Source: Cellulomonas sp. Leaf395 (GTDB taxonomy: Bacteria > Actinomycetota > Actinomycetes > Actinomycetales > Cellulomonadaceae). Taken from it: a stretch of 64,000 nucleotides of DNA. Below, one piece after another: positions 17,935-27,232 of the stretch. Positions within the stretch are counted from its first letter, which is position 1. Every line of letters starts with the position of its first letter. The stretch is from positions 702,177 to 766,176 of the forward strand of contig NZ_LMQI01000002.1 of assembly GCF_001424125.1 (NCBI RefSeq), in the 5' to 3' direction. The position numbers were made by a program, and so were the translations under genes. The notes under the pieces are model-generated. The model ran no database searches. It saw only the letters and a program-made list of their open reading frames with translations, and was not told the DNA's origin.

Positions 17935-19122
17935 TCAGCTCTCCTCCAAGACAGGGGTCCACGTGCTGTCGTTCGCCGCCGACTGCTCGACCGCGGCCAG
18001 CACCCGTTGCACGACGAGCCCGTCGGCGAAGCTGGGCACCGGCTGGCTGTGCTCGGCGATCGCGGTGATGAGGTCCACCGCCTGGTGCGTGAACGCGTGC
18101 TCGTACCCGAGTCCGTGACCCGGCGGCCACCAGGCTGCCACGTAGGCGTGCTCGGGCTCCGTGACGACGATCCGCCGGAACCCGGCCTCGGGCGCGGGCT
18201 GGGTGGCGTCGAAGTAGTGCAGGACGTTCATGTCCTCGAAGTCGAACGCGAGCGACCCGAGCGACCCGTTGATCTCCAGGCGGATCGCGTTCTTGCGCCC
18301 CCACGCGAACCGGGTGGCCTCGAACGTGGCCAGTCCCCCGCCGGACATCCGACCGAGGAAGATGGCGGCGTCGTCCACGGTGACGGGACCGGTCTCGGTG
18401 CTCGATGCCGTTCCGTGCAGCCCGCCGAAGGAATCCGCGACCGGACGCTCCTTCACGAACGTCTCCAGGACCGCCGAGACCCCCGTGACCGACTCGCCGG
18501 TGACGAACTGGGCCAGGTCGACGATGTGCGCGCCGATGTCCCCGAGCGCCCCGGAGCCGGCCTTCTGCTTGTCCAGGCGCCACGACAGCGGCGCCTGCGG
18601 GTCGGCGATCCAGTCCTGCAGGTACTGCGCGCGCACGTGCCGGACGGTGCCGATCCGACCGTCGGCGACGAGCGTGCGGGCCAGCTGGATGGCGGGGACG
18701 CGGCGGTACGTGAACCCGACCATCGCCAGGGCGCCGCTCGATCGGGCCGCCTCGGCCGCGCGGACCATCGCCTCGGCCTCCTGCACGGAGTTGGCCAGCG
18801 GCTTCTCGCACAGCACGTGCTTGCCGGCCTCGAGCGCCGCGATCGCGATCTCGGCGTGCGTGTCGCCCGGGGTGCAGATGTCGACCAGGTCGATGTCGTC
18901 GCGGGCGACCAGGGCCTTCCAGTCGGTCTCCGTGCTGGACCAGCCCAGCTTCGTCGCGGCCGCGCTCACCGCAGCCTCGTCGCGACCGGCGACCGCGGCC
19001 ATGTCAGGACGCAGCGGCAGGTCGAAGAACCGGGGGGCGTTGCGCCAGGCCTGCGAGTGCGCGATGCCCATGAACGCGTACCCGACCATGCCGATGCCCA
19101 GGCGTGGGACTGCTTCTGTCAC
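17935..19122 (-). CDS. Gfo/Idh/MocA family NAD(P)-dependent oxidoreductase
   Basis: 395-residue cytoplasmic sugar or cyclitol dehydrogenase. The Rossmann part has [18 protein letters not shown] at the N-terminus and EKPLANS near residue 105 (the Lys is a conserved catalytic or cofactor-contact residue); the C-terminal substrate domain includes [16 protein letters not shown], with the conserved Asp and His. GAGGAGG lies five bases before the GTG. It follows the binding-protein gene after an 83-bp gap that contains a strong hairpin. Confidence 0.92.
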   Translation of the reverse strand: MTEAVPRLGIGMVGYAFMGIAHSQAWRNAPRFFDLPLRPDMAAVAGRDEAAVSAAATKLGWSSTETDWKALVARDDIDLVDICTPGDTHAEIAIAALEAGKHVLCEKPLANSVQEAEAMVRAAEAARSSGALAMVGFTYRRVPAIQLARTLVADGRIGTVRHVRAQYLQDWIADPQAPLSWRLDKQKAGSGALGDIGAHIVDLAQFVTGESVTGVSAVLETFVKERPVADSFGGLHGTASSTETGPVTVDDAAIFLGRMSGGGLATFEATRFAWGRKNAIRLEINGSLGSLAFDFEDMNVLHYFDATQPAPEAGFRRIVVTEPEHAYVAAWWPPGHGLGYEHAFTHQAVDLITAIAEHSQPVPSFADGLVVQRVLAAVEQSAANDSTWTPVLEES

Positions 19123-19145
19123 GGCTCCTCCTCGCGGCCCGTGCT

Positions 19146-19180
19146 CCGGGCGGGTTCCCTGCGGAGGGGAACCCGCCCGG
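19146..19180 (-). terminator. Strong 14-bp hairpin between binding-protein and oxidoreductase genes
   Basis: A perfect 14-bp inverted repeat (19146-19159 and 19167-19180) with a 7-base loop lies in the gap behind the binding-protein stop. It lacks a T-tract, so it is more likely a partial terminator or an mRNA-stabilising 3' structure than a full stop. Such an element would let the binding protein be made in excess over the downstream enzymes. Confidence 0.6.
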
Positions 19181-19205
19181 CTCGGTGACAATGGACGGCT
19201 GGACG

Positions 19206-20255
19206 TCAGCTCTCGAAGGCCGTCGGCAGGTACTGGTCGACGTTCTCCTTGGTCACCACGGGTGCGTAGAGCTGGACCGTGCGCGGCACCTCGACCTCGA
19301 CCAGGTCGCTCATCGACTTGCCCTGCACCAGCAGGCGGGCCAGCTTGATGCCGTCTGCGGCCTGCGTGGAGGGGTAGATGACCGTCGCCTTGAGGACGGT
19401 GTCGTCGGCCTTGATGGACTCCATGACGTTCTTCGAGCCGGCGCCGCCGACCATGATGAACTCGTCGCGACCGGCGTTCTCGATGGCCGCCATGATGCCG
19501 ACTCCCTGGTCGTCGTCGTGGTTCCAGATGGCGTCGAGCTGCGGCGCCGCCTGCAGCAGGTTGGCCGCGGCGGTCTCCCCGCCCTGGACGGTGAAGTCGG
19601 CCGCCACGCGGTTGCTCACCTCGAGGCCGCAGGCCCCGAGCGCGTCCTCGAAGCCCTGGCTGCGCTGCTGCGTCAGCGGCAGGTTGTCGATGCCGGCGAT
19701 CTCGGCGACCTTGGCGTCGGGATTGCCGCCCACCTCGCCGCAGATGTACGTGCCGGCGCTGACGCCCATGCCGTAGTTGTCCCCCAGCACCGTGGTGCGG
19801 GCGGCGTCCGGGTCCTCGAACTCGCGGTCGACGTTGACGACGACGATCCCGGCCTGCATCGCCTTGATGGCCACCTCGGTGAGCGCGGCGCCGTCGAACG
19901 GCAGCAGGACGATGGCGTCGACGCCGTCGTTGATGAACTGCTCGATCTGGCTGATCTGCAGGTTCACGTCGTTGGTGGCCTCGGCCTGCACCAGCTCGAC
20001 GTCCTCGTACTTGGCGGCCTCGTCGACGGCCGACTTGGTGATGGAACCCATCCAGCCGTGGTCGGCGGCGGGGGCCGAGAAGCCGATGACGACCTTGTCG
20101 CCGGCCTCGTCGTTGCTGCCGGCAGCGGCCGCGGGGGCCGGGGCCTCGGCGGTGTCCTCGGCCTCGGGGGTGTTGGACGTGCAGCCGACGACGAGCGCCA
20201 GGGCGGCGGCGGTCCCGGCGGCGGCGAGCCACTTACGGCGCAGAGCTGTGGACAT
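19206..20255 (-). CDS. Ribose-type sugar-binding lipoprotein of ABC transporter
   Basis: Family 2 (RbsB-like) periplasmic-type binding protein, 349 residues. A signal peptide ends in the lipobox VVGC with the lipidated Cys at residue 25, then a Glu/Ala-rich linker; the sugar-binding fold starts KVVIGFSAPAADHGWMGS, and VVNVDREFEDPDAARTTVLG follows in the hinge region. AAGGAGGATC precedes the ATG by 5-6 bases. It is encoded behind its own ATPase and permease genes. Likely ligands are monosaccharides or cyclitols. Confidence 0.92.
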   Translation of the reverse strand: MSTALRRKWLAAAGTAAALALVVGCTSNTPEAEDTAEAPAPAAAAGSNDEAGDKVVIGFSAPAADHGWMGSITKSAVDEAAKYEDVELVQAEATNDVNLQISQIEQFINDGVDAIVLLPFDGAALTEVAIKAMQAGIVVVNVDREFEDPDAARTTVLGDNYGMGVSAGTYICGEVGGNPDAKVAEIAGIDNLPLTQQRSQGFEDALGACGLEVSNRVAADFTVQGGETAAANLLQAAPQLDAIWNHDDDQGVGIMAAIENAGRDEFIMVGGAGSKNVMESIKADDTVLKATVIYPSTQAADGIKLARLLVQGKSMSDLVEVEVPRTVQLYAPVVTKENVDQYLPTAFES

Positions 20256-20325
20256 GACGATCCTCCTTGATCGAACGGGTGTGGTGCAGGGGCGGAGCTG
20301 TGAGGTCAGGCGGAGCTGGGAAGAG

Positions 20326-21372
20326 TCAGGTTCCGGCGCGGGAGCGCTCGGCGATGCGCTGCTGGAGCAGCACGGCGACGACGATGATCACGCCCTTGGC
20401 GATGGCCTGCGCCGAGATGGACAGGTTGTTCTGCGTGAACACGTTGCTGAGCGTGGAGAAGATGAGGACGCCCAGGACGGTGCCGACGATGGTGCCGCGG
20501 CCACCGATGAGCAGCGTGCCGCCGATGACGACGGCGGCGATCGCGTCGAGCTCGTAGAGCTGGCCGTTGGTGGAGCTGCCGGCGGTGGTGCGGCCGAGCA
20601 TCATGACGCCACCGATGCCCGCGGTGAGACCGCAGAGGGCGTAGAGGTACATCGTGTGGCGCTTGACCTTGATGCCCGCCAGCCGCGCGGCCTCGGGGTT
20701 GCCACCGACCGCGATGGTCCGGCGGCCGAACGTGGTGCGGTTGAGCAGGATCCACCCCGCCACGGACACCAGGAGGAAGATCCACACGAGCATCGGCACG
20801 CCGAGGGGCGACGAGCGGGAGAAGTCGAGGAAGCCGTCGACCTCGACGATCTGGGTCTGCCGGTTGGCGATGATCTCCGCCAGCCCGCGGGCGGACACGA
20901 GCATGGCCAGCGTCGCGATGAACGCGACCACCTTCCCGTAGGCGATGAGCACGCCGTTGATCAGGCCTGCCCCGAGCCCGACGCCCAGCCCGCACAGGAC
21001 GATCACGATCCAGTGGAAGTCCTCGGCCATGGTCTGCGTGGCCAGCGTGGACGCCCACACCGATGCCAGCCCGATGACGGAGCCGACCGACAGGTCGATG
21101 CCGCCACCGGTGATGACGAAGGTCATCCCGATACTGATCACCCCGACCACCGAGGCGAGCCGGAGGATCGTCAGCACGTTGTCGATGCTGGCGAACCTCT
21201 CGCCGGCGGTGATGATGCCGAAGATGCAGAGCGCCACCAGCGCGATCACCAGGCCGAGGTTGCGACCGGTGGCTCCGCTGAGCACACCACCCCGCTTCTC
21301 ACCGGGCTTGGCGACCTGCTCGACCCGGGCCGACTCGTCGGCAGCCGGGACTGTCATGTCCTGCTCGCTCAC
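20326..21372 (-). CDS. Ribose-type ABC transporter permease
   Basis: 348-residue RbsC-like permease with about ten membrane segments and the family signature GGGIDLSVGSVIGLASVWAS; the NPEAARLAGI segment contacts the ATPase. The GTG at 21370-21372 overlaps the ATPase stop (GTGA) and is preceded by AGGAAG, which favours it over the ATG at 21357. It works with the ATPase at 21369-22883 and the binding protein at 19206-20255. Confidence 0.93.
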   Translation of the reverse strand: MSEQDMTVPAADESARVEQVAKPGEKRGGVLSGATGRNLGLVIALVALCIFGIITAGERFASIDNVLTILRLASVVGVISIGMTFVITGGGIDLSVGSVIGLASVWASTLATQTMAEDFHWIVIVLCGLGVGLGAGLINGVLIAYGKVVAFIATLAMLVSARGLAEIIANRQTQIVEVDGFLDFSRSSPLGVPMLVWIFLLVSVAGWILLNRTTFGRRTIAVGGNPEAARLAGIKVKRHTMYLYALCGLTAGIGGVMMLGRTTAGSSTNGQLYELDAIAAVVIGGTLLIGGRGTIVGTVLGVLIFSTLSNVFTQNNLSISAQAIAKGVIIVVAVLLQQRIAERSRAGT

Positions 21373-22883
21373 GCGGCACTTCCTTCCATGACGAGGTCGA
21401 GCACGCGGTGCTCGTCGATGCCGGACGCGGGTCCGTCGTGGACCACGCGCCCTTCGGAGATGACCAGGACGCGATCGGCCAGGCCGATCACCTCGGGGAT
21501 GTCGCTGGAGACGACCACCACCGCGGCACCCTGCGCGGCCAGGTCGGCGATCAGGCCGTAGATCTCGGCGCGGGCGCCGACGTCGACGCCGCGGGTGGGC
21601 TCGTCGAGCAGCAGCACCCGGCAGCCGTGCACGAGCCAGCGCGCGAGCAGGACCTTCTGCTGGTTGCCGCCGGACAGCGTGCGGGCGCTGCGGTCGGGGT
21701 CCGACGGTCGGACGTCGAGCGCGTCGATCTGCTCGCGCGCCACCTTGCGCTCGGCACCCTCGTCGAGGAACGACGCGTTGGCGTTGCGCGCGAAGGTCGA
21801 GAGCGTGATGTTGCGGTAGACCGGCTCGTCGAGGATCAGGCCCTGGCTCTTGCGCTCCTCGGGGCACAGGCCGATGCCGGCGGTGACCGCGTCGGTGACC
21901 GAGCCCGCGCGCAGCCGGCGGTCCCCGACCTGCACGGTGCCGGCGGTCGCCTTGCGCGCCCCGAAGACGGTCTCGAGGATCTCGGTGCGGCCCGAGCCGA
22001 CCAGCCCCGCCAGTCCGACGACCTCGCCGGCGCGCACCTCGAACGAGACGTCGGAGAACGCCCCGCGCAGCGCGAGCCCGTCGACCGTGAGCACGGTCGC
22101 GGCGTCGGGCGCGATCGTGTCGCGCGCCGGGATGGCGTACTCGACGTTGCGGCCGGTCATGAGCTTGATGAGCTCGGCGGTGGGCGTGTCCGCCACGGGC
22201 AGGCCCGTCGCGACCGTCCGGCCGTCCTTGAGCACCGTGATCCGGTCGCCGATCTGCCGGATCTCGTCGAGGCGGTGCGAGATGTAGACGACCGCCACGC
22301 CCGACGCGGTGAGCTCGCGGACCACGCGGAACAGGTTGGTGACCTCCTCCGCGTCGAGGACGGCCGACGGCTCGTCCATGACGATCACGCGGGCGTCGTG
22401 CGACAGGGCGCGCGCCATGCTGACGATCTGCTTGCCGGCGGCCGAGAGCCGGCCGACCTCGCGGTGCGGGGACAGGTCGCCGTGGCCGAGGCGCTTGAGC
22501 AGGGCCCGGGTGTTGGCGGTGGCGGCGCGGCGCTGCGAGAAGCCCGCGGTCGCCAGCTCGTGACCGAGGTAGATGTTCTCCGCGACGGACAGGCCGTCGA
22601 CGACGTCGAGCTCCTGGTACATGGTCGCGATGCCGAGCTTGAGGCCCGCGACCGGGTGGGTGATGGTGACCGGCTGACCGTCCAGGAGGATCTCGCCCTC
22701 GGTCGGCTGGTGGGCGCCGGCGAGCACCTTGATGAGCGTGGACTTGCCGGCACCGTTCTGGCCCAGCAGGCAGTGGACCTCGCCCGCCCGGATCTCCAGG
22801 TCGACTCCGTCCAGCGCCCGGGCTCCCGGGAACTGCTTCACGATTCCGCGCATCTGCAACAGCGGCGGGTCTTCGTTGACCAT
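21369..22883 (-). CDS. Ribose-type ABC transporter ATP-binding protein (two nucleotide-binding domains)
   Basis: 504-residue RbsA-like ATPase with tandem nucleotide-binding domains. The first has Walker A GQNGAGKSTLIKVLAG and Walker B VIVMDEPSAVLD; its signature is the variant LSAAGKQ. The second has the degenerate Walker A GLVGSGRTEILET, signature LSGGNQQK and Walker B VLLLDEPTRGVDV. The ATG at 22881-22883 is chosen because TACGTT lies six bases before it, with TTGACC 18 bases further up. First gene of the sugar operon, divergent from the ROK regulator. Confidence 0.94.
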   Translation of the reverse strand: MVNEDPPLLQMRGIVKQFPGARALDGVDLEIRAGEVHCLLGQNGAGKSTLIKVLAGAHQPTEGEILLDGQPVTITHPVAGLKLGIATMYQELDVVDGLSVAENIYLGHELATAGFSQRRAATANTRALLKRLGHGDLSPHREVGRLSAAGKQIVSMARALSHDARVIVMDEPSAVLDAEEVTNLFRVVRELTASGVAVVYISHRLDEIRQIGDRITVLKDGRTVATGLPVADTPTAELIKLMTGRNVEYAIPARDTIAPDAATVLTVDGLALRGAFSDVSFEVRAGEVVGLAGLVGSGRTEILETVFGARKATAGTVQVGDRRLRAGSVTDAVTAGIGLCPEERKSQGLILDEPVYRNITLSTFARNANASFLDEGAERKVAREQIDALDVRPSDPDRSARTLSGGNQQKVLLARWLVHGCRVLLLDEPTRGVDVGARAEIYGLIADLAAQGAAVVVVSSDIPEVIGLADRVLVISEGRVVHDGPASGIDEHRVLDLVMEGSAA

Positions 22884-22889
22884 GGCAGG

Positions 22890-22919
22890 AACGTAGGACC
22901 CACTTCTGTCGCCGGTCAA
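22890..22919 (-). promoter_or_regulatory. Promoter of the ribose-type ABC operon (leaderless)
   Basis: On the minus strand TTGACC (22914-22919), 18 bases, TACGTT (22890-22895), then six bases to the ATG. It is the most complete -35/-10 pair of the leaderless type in the window. Confidence 0.65.
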
Positions 22920-22934
22920 GCAAAAGTCGCCACT

Positions 22935-22953
22935 CGTGTGGCACAGTTACACG
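22935..22953. promoter_or_regulatory. Candidate ROK operator (inverted repeat)
   Basis: CGTGT and ACACG arms separated by nine bases lie between the divergent promoters, directly upstream of the -35 of the ABC operon. It is the best inverted repeat in this gap, but the arms are short and no second copy was found. Confidence 0.35.
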
Positions 22954-22991
22954 AACGTGACCTACAGAAGGCGGAATGGTTCACTGTGCGC

Positions 22992-24161
22992 ATGGACGAG
23001 CTAGTGAAGTTCGCTCCCCGGCCGACGGGCGCCGGGGACATGTTCCAGCTCCTCCGTGACCGCCAGCCCCGGACCCGGTCCGACCTGGCCACACTCACCG
23101 GGCAAGCGCGTTCCACGATCGCCGCGCGGGTGGACCTCCTGCTCTCCTCCGGGTTCGTCGCGCCTGCCGGCGAGGCCAGCTCGACCGGTGGCCGCCCGCC
23201 CGCCACCTTCGCTTTCAACCCCGCCGCGCGCGTCGTGCTGGCCGTCGATCTCGGCGCCACCCACTCCCGCCTCGCCCTGACGGACCTGGTGGGCACGGTC
23301 CTGGCCGAGCACCACGAGCCCATCGCGATCGCGGAGGGCCCCGGCCCCGTGCTGGACCGCGTCGTCGAGCTCGGCCTCGACCTGCTCAGCACCGCCGGGC
23401 GCCCGGTCAGCGACCTGGTCAGCGTCGGTGTGGGCCTGCCCGGACCGGTCGAGCACTCGACCGGGCGGCCCATCAACCCGCCGATCATGCCGGGCTGGGA
23501 CGACGCCGACGTGCCGGGCCTCCTCGCGCGCAAGCTGCGCGTCCCGGTGCTGGTGGACAACGACGTCAACGTCATGGCCCTCGGCGAGCACACGTCGCAG
23601 TGGCCGGAGGTCGACCACCTGCTGTTCGTCAAGGTGGCGACCGGCATCGGCGCCGGGATCATCTCCGACGGCCAGATCCGCCGTGGCGCCCAGGGTGCCG
23701 CCGGCGACCTCGGCCACATCGCCGTCCCGGGCGGGCTCGACCGGCCCTGCCGCTGCGGCAACACGGGCTGCCTCGAGGCGGTCGCCAGCGGGCCGGCCAT
23801 CGCGAGCGCGCTGGCCAACGCCACGACCAGCGACGACGTCGTGGCGCTCGTGCGGTCCGGGGACGTCGACGCCAGCCGCGAGGTGCGGGCCGCCGGGCGG
23901 CACATCGGCGAAGTCCTCGCCGCGTGCGTGAGCATGCTGAACCCGTCCGTCATCGTCATCGGCGGCGTCGTGGCCGAGGCCGGGGAGCACCTGCTCGCGG
24001 GCATCCGCGAGGTCGTGTACCGCCGCTCGCTGCCGCTGGCCACCCAGCACCTGCGCATCGTCGCGTCCCGCACCAAGGGACGCGCCGGCGTGCTCGGAGC
24101 GTCGGCGATGGCCTCCGAGCACGTGCTGTCCGCCGCCGCGATCGACGCCCTGATCAGCTGA
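22992..24161 (+). CDS. ROK family transcriptional regulator
   Basis: 389-residue sugar-responsive repressor. Residues 17-60 form a winged helix-turn-helix (FQLLRDRQPRTRSDLATLTG and following). The ROK sugar-kinase-like domain starts VLAVDLGATHSRLALTDL; the zinc motif is CRCGNTGCLEA, preceded by the conserved GDLGHI. An in-frame GTG lies six bases upstream of the chosen ATG. It is divergent from the ABC operon and followed 16 bp later by the ThuA-like gene, so it probably controls both. Confidence 0.9.
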   Translation: MDELVKFAPRPTGAGDMFQLLRDRQPRTRSDLATLTGQARSTIAARVDLLLSSGFVAPAGEASSTGGRPPATFAFNPAARVVLAVDLGATHSRLALTDLVGTVLAEHHEPIAIAEGPGPVLDRVVELGLDLLSTAGRPVSDLVSVGVGLPGPVEHSTGRPINPPIMPGWDDADVPGLLARKLRVPVLVDNDVNVMALGEHTSQWPEVDHLLFVKVATGIGAGIISDGQIRRGAQGAAGDLGHIAVPGGLDRPCRCGNTGCLEAVASGPAIASALANATTSDDVVALVRSGDVDASREVRAAGRHIGEVLAACVSMLNPSVIVIGGVVAEAGEHLLAGIREVVYRRSLPLATQHLRIVASRTKGRAGVLGASAMASEHVLSAAAIDALIS

Positions 24162-24177
24162 CCCACCGGAGGTTCGC

Positions 24178-24834
24178 GTGACCGAGCAACGCCGTGCTCT
24201 CGTCGTCCGGGGCGGGTGGGACGGGCATGCGCCCGAGGAGGCCGCCGAGCTGTTCGTGCCGTTCCTGCGCGAGCACGACTTCGAGGTCGTCGTCGAGGGC
24301 TCGCTCGAGGCCTACGCGGACGCCGACCTCATGGCCGCCACCGACCTCGTCGTCCAGTGCTGGACGATGGGCGACATCCTGGCCGACGAGCTGCGCGGCC
24401 TGCGCACCGCCGTCGCCGCCGGCACCGGTCTCGCGGGCTGGCACGGGGGGATCGTCGACTCGTTCCGGATCGCGACGGACTACCTCCAGCTCGTCGGCGC
24501 GCAGTTCGCCGCCCACCCCGGAGGCGCTCTGGTCGAGCACACGATCTCCGTCACCGGCGACCACCCGATCGTCGACGGCGTGCACGACTTCACGCTGCGC
24601 TCCGAGCAGTACTGGCTGCTCACGGACCCGCTCAACGACGTGCTGGCGACGACCACGATCACGCCCGGCCCCGACGACCCGTGGCACGAGCCCGTCACGT
24701 CACCGGCCGTCTGGACGCGCCGCTGGGGCGCTGGTCGCGTGTTCGTCTGCGCGCCCGGACACCTGCTGGCCGATCTCGAGGTGCCGGCGGTGCGGACGAT
24801 CATCGAGCGCGGCCTGCTCTGGGCGGCACGCTGA
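24178..24834 (+). CDS. ThuA-like domain protein
   Basis: 218-residue cytoplasmic protein of the ThuA (trehalose utilisation) family, which has a class I glutamine amidotransferase-like fold. It starts ALVVRGGWDGHAPEEAAEL; GLAGWHGGIVDSF and YWLLTD mark the conserved core. GGAGG is six bases before the GTG. ThuA-like proteins travel with Gfo/Idh oxidoreductases and TIM-barrel isomerases in clusters that process 3-keto glycosides, and both partners are encoded in the divergent operon. Its reaction is not settled by sequence. Confidence 0.85.
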   Translation: MTEQRRALVVRGGWDGHAPEEAAELFVPFLREHDFEVVVEGSLEAYADADLMAATDLVVQCWTMGDILADELRGLRTAVAAGTGLAGWHGGIVDSFRIATDYLQLVGAQFAAHPGGALVEHTISVTGDHPIVDGVHDFTLRSEQYWLLTDPLNDVLATTTITPGPDDPWHEPVTSPAVWTRRWGAGRVFVCAPGHLLADLEVPAVRTIIERGLLWAAR

Positions 24835-24897
24835 GCCGTCCGGTCCGTGAGAAGGCGACGGTCCGTCCCGTCCGGTCCGGGTAGGTTCGTCCTGCCA

Positions 24898-25008
24898 ACG
24901 CCGGGGAGCTCGAGACAGTCGGGCTGAGAGGACGTTCCACGACACCGCAGGGTGTCAGCGGACGTCGACCCGAGAACCTGAACTGGGTAATGCCAGCGGA
25001 GGGATGCG
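24898..25008 (+). ncRNA. TPP riboswitch (THI element)
   Basis: The conserved TPP-binding core is clear: CTGAGA at 24923-24928, ACCTGA at 24976-24981, then CTGGGTAATGCCAGCG, closed by GGGATGCG, which pairs with the ACGCC at the 5' side. The P3 arm is extended, with a GACACC-GCAG-GGTGTC helix at its tip. The expression platform between 25008 and 25124 contains CCTCCG (25050-25055), able to pair with the CGGAGG ribosome site at 25112-25117, so translational shut-off by TPP is plausible. It governs the thiamine import operon that follows. Confidence 0.93.
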
Positions 25009-25123
25009 CCATCGAGCGCGGCGTGGGCGGTCACCCGGCCGTCGCCGGGCCTCCGTCGTCGTCGTCCCCGTACGGGCGGACCTCGGGTGCTGCATGCCCG
25101 GTCCGACCCACCGGAGGAACACC

Positions 25124-25417
25124 GTGCTCGCACAGATCCAGGTCTCTCCCCGCCCGAGCGGGACCGAGGACGACCGATACGCCTACGTCGACGCTGCCAT
25201 CGCCGTCATCCAGGAGTCCGGCCTCGTTCACGAGGTCGGCGCCATGGGCACCACCATCCAGGGCACGCCCGACCAGATCTGGCCGCTGCTGCGCGCCGTG
25301 CACGAGGCGACCGTGCAGGCTGGCGCGTCGGCCGTCTCCAGCGTCATCAAGGTCGGGCAGGGCAAGAACGACGCCGGGCCCACGATCCAGGACCTCGTGG
25401 GCAAGTTCCGGGCCTGA
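25124..25417 (+). CDS. Thiamine-binding protein (MTH1187/YkoF-like)
   Basis: 97-residue protein of the MTH1187/DUF77 family, which binds thiamine or its pyrimidine precursor. It reads AQIQVSPRPSGTEDDRYAYV at the N-terminus, GAMGTTIQGTPDQIW in the middle and VIKVGQGKNDAG near the end. GGAGG precedes the GTG by seven bases. First gene of the riboswitch-controlled operon, four bases before the permease gene. Confidence 0.9.
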   Translation: MLAQIQVSPRPSGTEDDRYAYVDAAIAVIQESGLVHEVGAMGTTIQGTPDQIWPLLRAVHEATVQAGASAVSSVIKVGQGKNDAGPTIQDLVGKFRA

Positions 25418-25421
25418 CGCG

Positions 25422-26222
25422 ATGCTCGTCAGGCATCGCTGGCGTCGACTCGTCGCGCCGACGGTGGCCGGTCTGGTGCTGCTCGTCGGCTGGGAGGTCG
25501 GGGTGCGCCTGTCGGACCTCCCGGCCTTCGTGCTGCCCCCGCCGTCGCAGGTCGCCGTCACCGCGGTCGAGGTGGCGCCCCTGCTCGGGACCGACGTCGT
25601 CACCACCCTGACGGAGGCGGCCCTCGGGCTGCTCGTCGGTGCTCTGGTCGGGCTGCTGCTCGCCGTCCTCATCGCGGCCTTCCCCTGGGTGTCGGACACC
25701 GTCTACCCGCTGGTCACGCTCACGCAGACCGTGCCGACCGTGGTGCTCGCGCCCCTGCTCATCCTGTGGGCCGGGTTCGGGCTGCTGCCCAAGGTGGTGC
25801 TCGTCGCCCTCACGGCGTTCTTCCCGGTGCTCGTCGCGGCCGTGACCGCGATGGCCGCCGTGGACGCGGAGCACGCCGAGATGGTCGCCGGGCTGGGCGG
25901 CACCCGCCGTCACCAGTTCTGGCTCGTCCAGCTCCCGGCGTCCGTGCCGGGCGCGCTCGGCGGCCTGCGCGTGGCCGCGACGTACGCGATCGGCGCGGCC
26001 GTCGTCGCCGAGTACCTCGCCGGTCAGAGCGGCCTGGGCGTGTTCGTCCAACGCTCGCGCAAGGGCTACGAGGTCGACCAGATCCTCGTCGCCGTCGCCC
26101 TCGTGGCCGTGCTCACCGGCCTGCTGTTCCTGCTCGTCGACGGCCTCGCGCGGCTCGCCACCCCGTGGCAGCGGCCGTCGTCACTCTCGCTCACCTCCCG
26201 TCCCGGAAGGACCCCCGCATGA
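25422..26222 (+). CDS. thiX: Thiamine-precursor ABC transporter permease (ThiX-like)
   Basis: 266-residue permease with about six membrane segments and the conserved loop EHAEMVAGLGGTRRHQFWL that contacts the ATPase, as in taurine/HMP-type transporters. The proline-rich end PSSLSLTSRPGRTPA is cytoplasmic. It overlaps the binding-protein gene by four bases (ATGA). Given the TPP riboswitch, the substrate is likely hydroxymethylpyrimidine or a degradation product of thiamine. Confidence 0.88.
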   Translation: MLVRHRWRRLVAPTVAGLVLLVGWEVGVRLSDLPAFVLPPPSQVAVTAVEVAPLLGTDVVTTLTEAALGLLVGALVGLLLAVLIAAFPWVSDTVYPLVTLTQTVPTVVLAPLLILWAGFGLLPKVVLVALTAFFPVLVAAVTAMAAVDAEHAEMVAGLGGTRRHQFWLVQLPASVPGALGGLRVAATYAIGAAVVAEYLAGQSGLGVFVQRSRKGYEVDQILVAVALVAVLTGLLFLLVDGLARLATPWQRPSSLSLTSRPGRTPA

Positions 26223-27232
26223 CCGCCTCCCGTACCCGCCTCCTCGCTGCCGCCGCAGCCGGCCTCTGCCTGCTGACCGCCTGCTCCGCTTCCGCGACCG
26301 ACGACGTGATCTCGGGCCCCGCGCCGCGACCCGTCTCGGTCATCCTCGACTGGACGCCGAACACGAACCACTCGGGCCTCTACCTCGCGCAGTCGCGCGG
26401 CTACTTCGCCGATGCCGGCATCGACCTGACGATCGTCGAGCCCGGTGACACCTCGGGCCTGCAGCTGCTCGCCGCCGGCAAGGTCGACTTCGCCTTCTCC
26501 GTCGCCGAAGGGCTCGTCCCTGCCCGTGAGCAGGGAGCCGAGGTCGTCTCGGTGGCGACCGTCATCCAGCACAACACGTCGAGCCTGATCTCCCTGACCG
26601 AGTCCGGCGTGACGCGGCCCCGCGACCTGGCCGGCCACTCCTACGGGTCGTACGGCTCCGAGCTCGAGGAGGCACTCATCCGCACGCTCGTCGAGTGCGA
26701 CGGCGGCGACCCGGACGCCGTCGAGCTGACGCCGCTCTCGAGCGACGACTTCCGGATCGGTCTGACGGAGCACCAGTTCGACACCGCCTGGGTGTTCGAC
26801 GCGTGGGACACCATCCGCCTCGGCCAGATCGACGGGCTGGACGTGTCGACGATCCCGTTCATGGACCACACCGACTGCATCCCCGACTGGTACACGCCGC
26901 TGGTCGCGACCTCGCAGGAGCACCTCGACGACGACCCCGAGCTGGTCCGCGACTTCCTCGCGGCCCTCACGCACGGCTACGAGGACGCGATCGCCGAGCC
27001 GCAGGCCGCCGCCGACGCGATCCACGAGGCGGCACCCGAGATCGACGAGGCGCTGCTCGCGCTGAGCGCGCAGTGGCTCGGACCCCGCTACACCGAGGAC
27101 CCGCAGCACTGGGGCGTCCAGGAGGCGAAGGTCTGGGACGACTTCGTCGGGTTCCTGCAGGACCACGACCTCGCCGACGCGGCGTTCGACACGGGCGCCG
27201 CGTGGACAAATGACTACCTCCCTGTCGACTGA
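26219..27232 (+). CDS. thiY: Thiamine-precursor-binding lipoprotein (ThiY/NMT1-like)
   Basis: 337-residue binding protein with a lipobox LTAC (Cys21) after a short signal. The NMT1/THI5 signature VSVILDWTPNTNHSGLYLAQ is complete and is followed by GYFADAGIDLTIVEPGD; these residues shape the hydroxymethylpyrimidine site in relatives. It supplies the ThiX/ThiZ-like transporter. Start and stop both overlap neighbours (4 and 23 bases). Confidence 0.9.
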   Translation: MTASRTRLLAAAAAGLCLLTACSASATDDVISGPAPRPVSVILDWTPNTNHSGLYLAQSRGYFADAGIDLTIVEPGDTSGLQLLAAGKVDFAFSVAEGLVPAREQGAEVVSVATVIQHNTSSLISLTESGVTRPRDLAGHSYGSYGSELEEALIRTLVECDGGDPDAVELTPLSSDDFRIGLTEHQFDTAWVFDAWDTIRLGQIDGLDVSTIPFMDHTDCIPDWYTPLVATSQEHLDDDPELVRDFLAALTHGYEDAIAEPQAAADAIHEAAPEIDEALLALSAQWLGPRYTEDPQHWGVQEAKVWDDFVGFLQDHDLADAAFDTGAAWTNDYLPVD

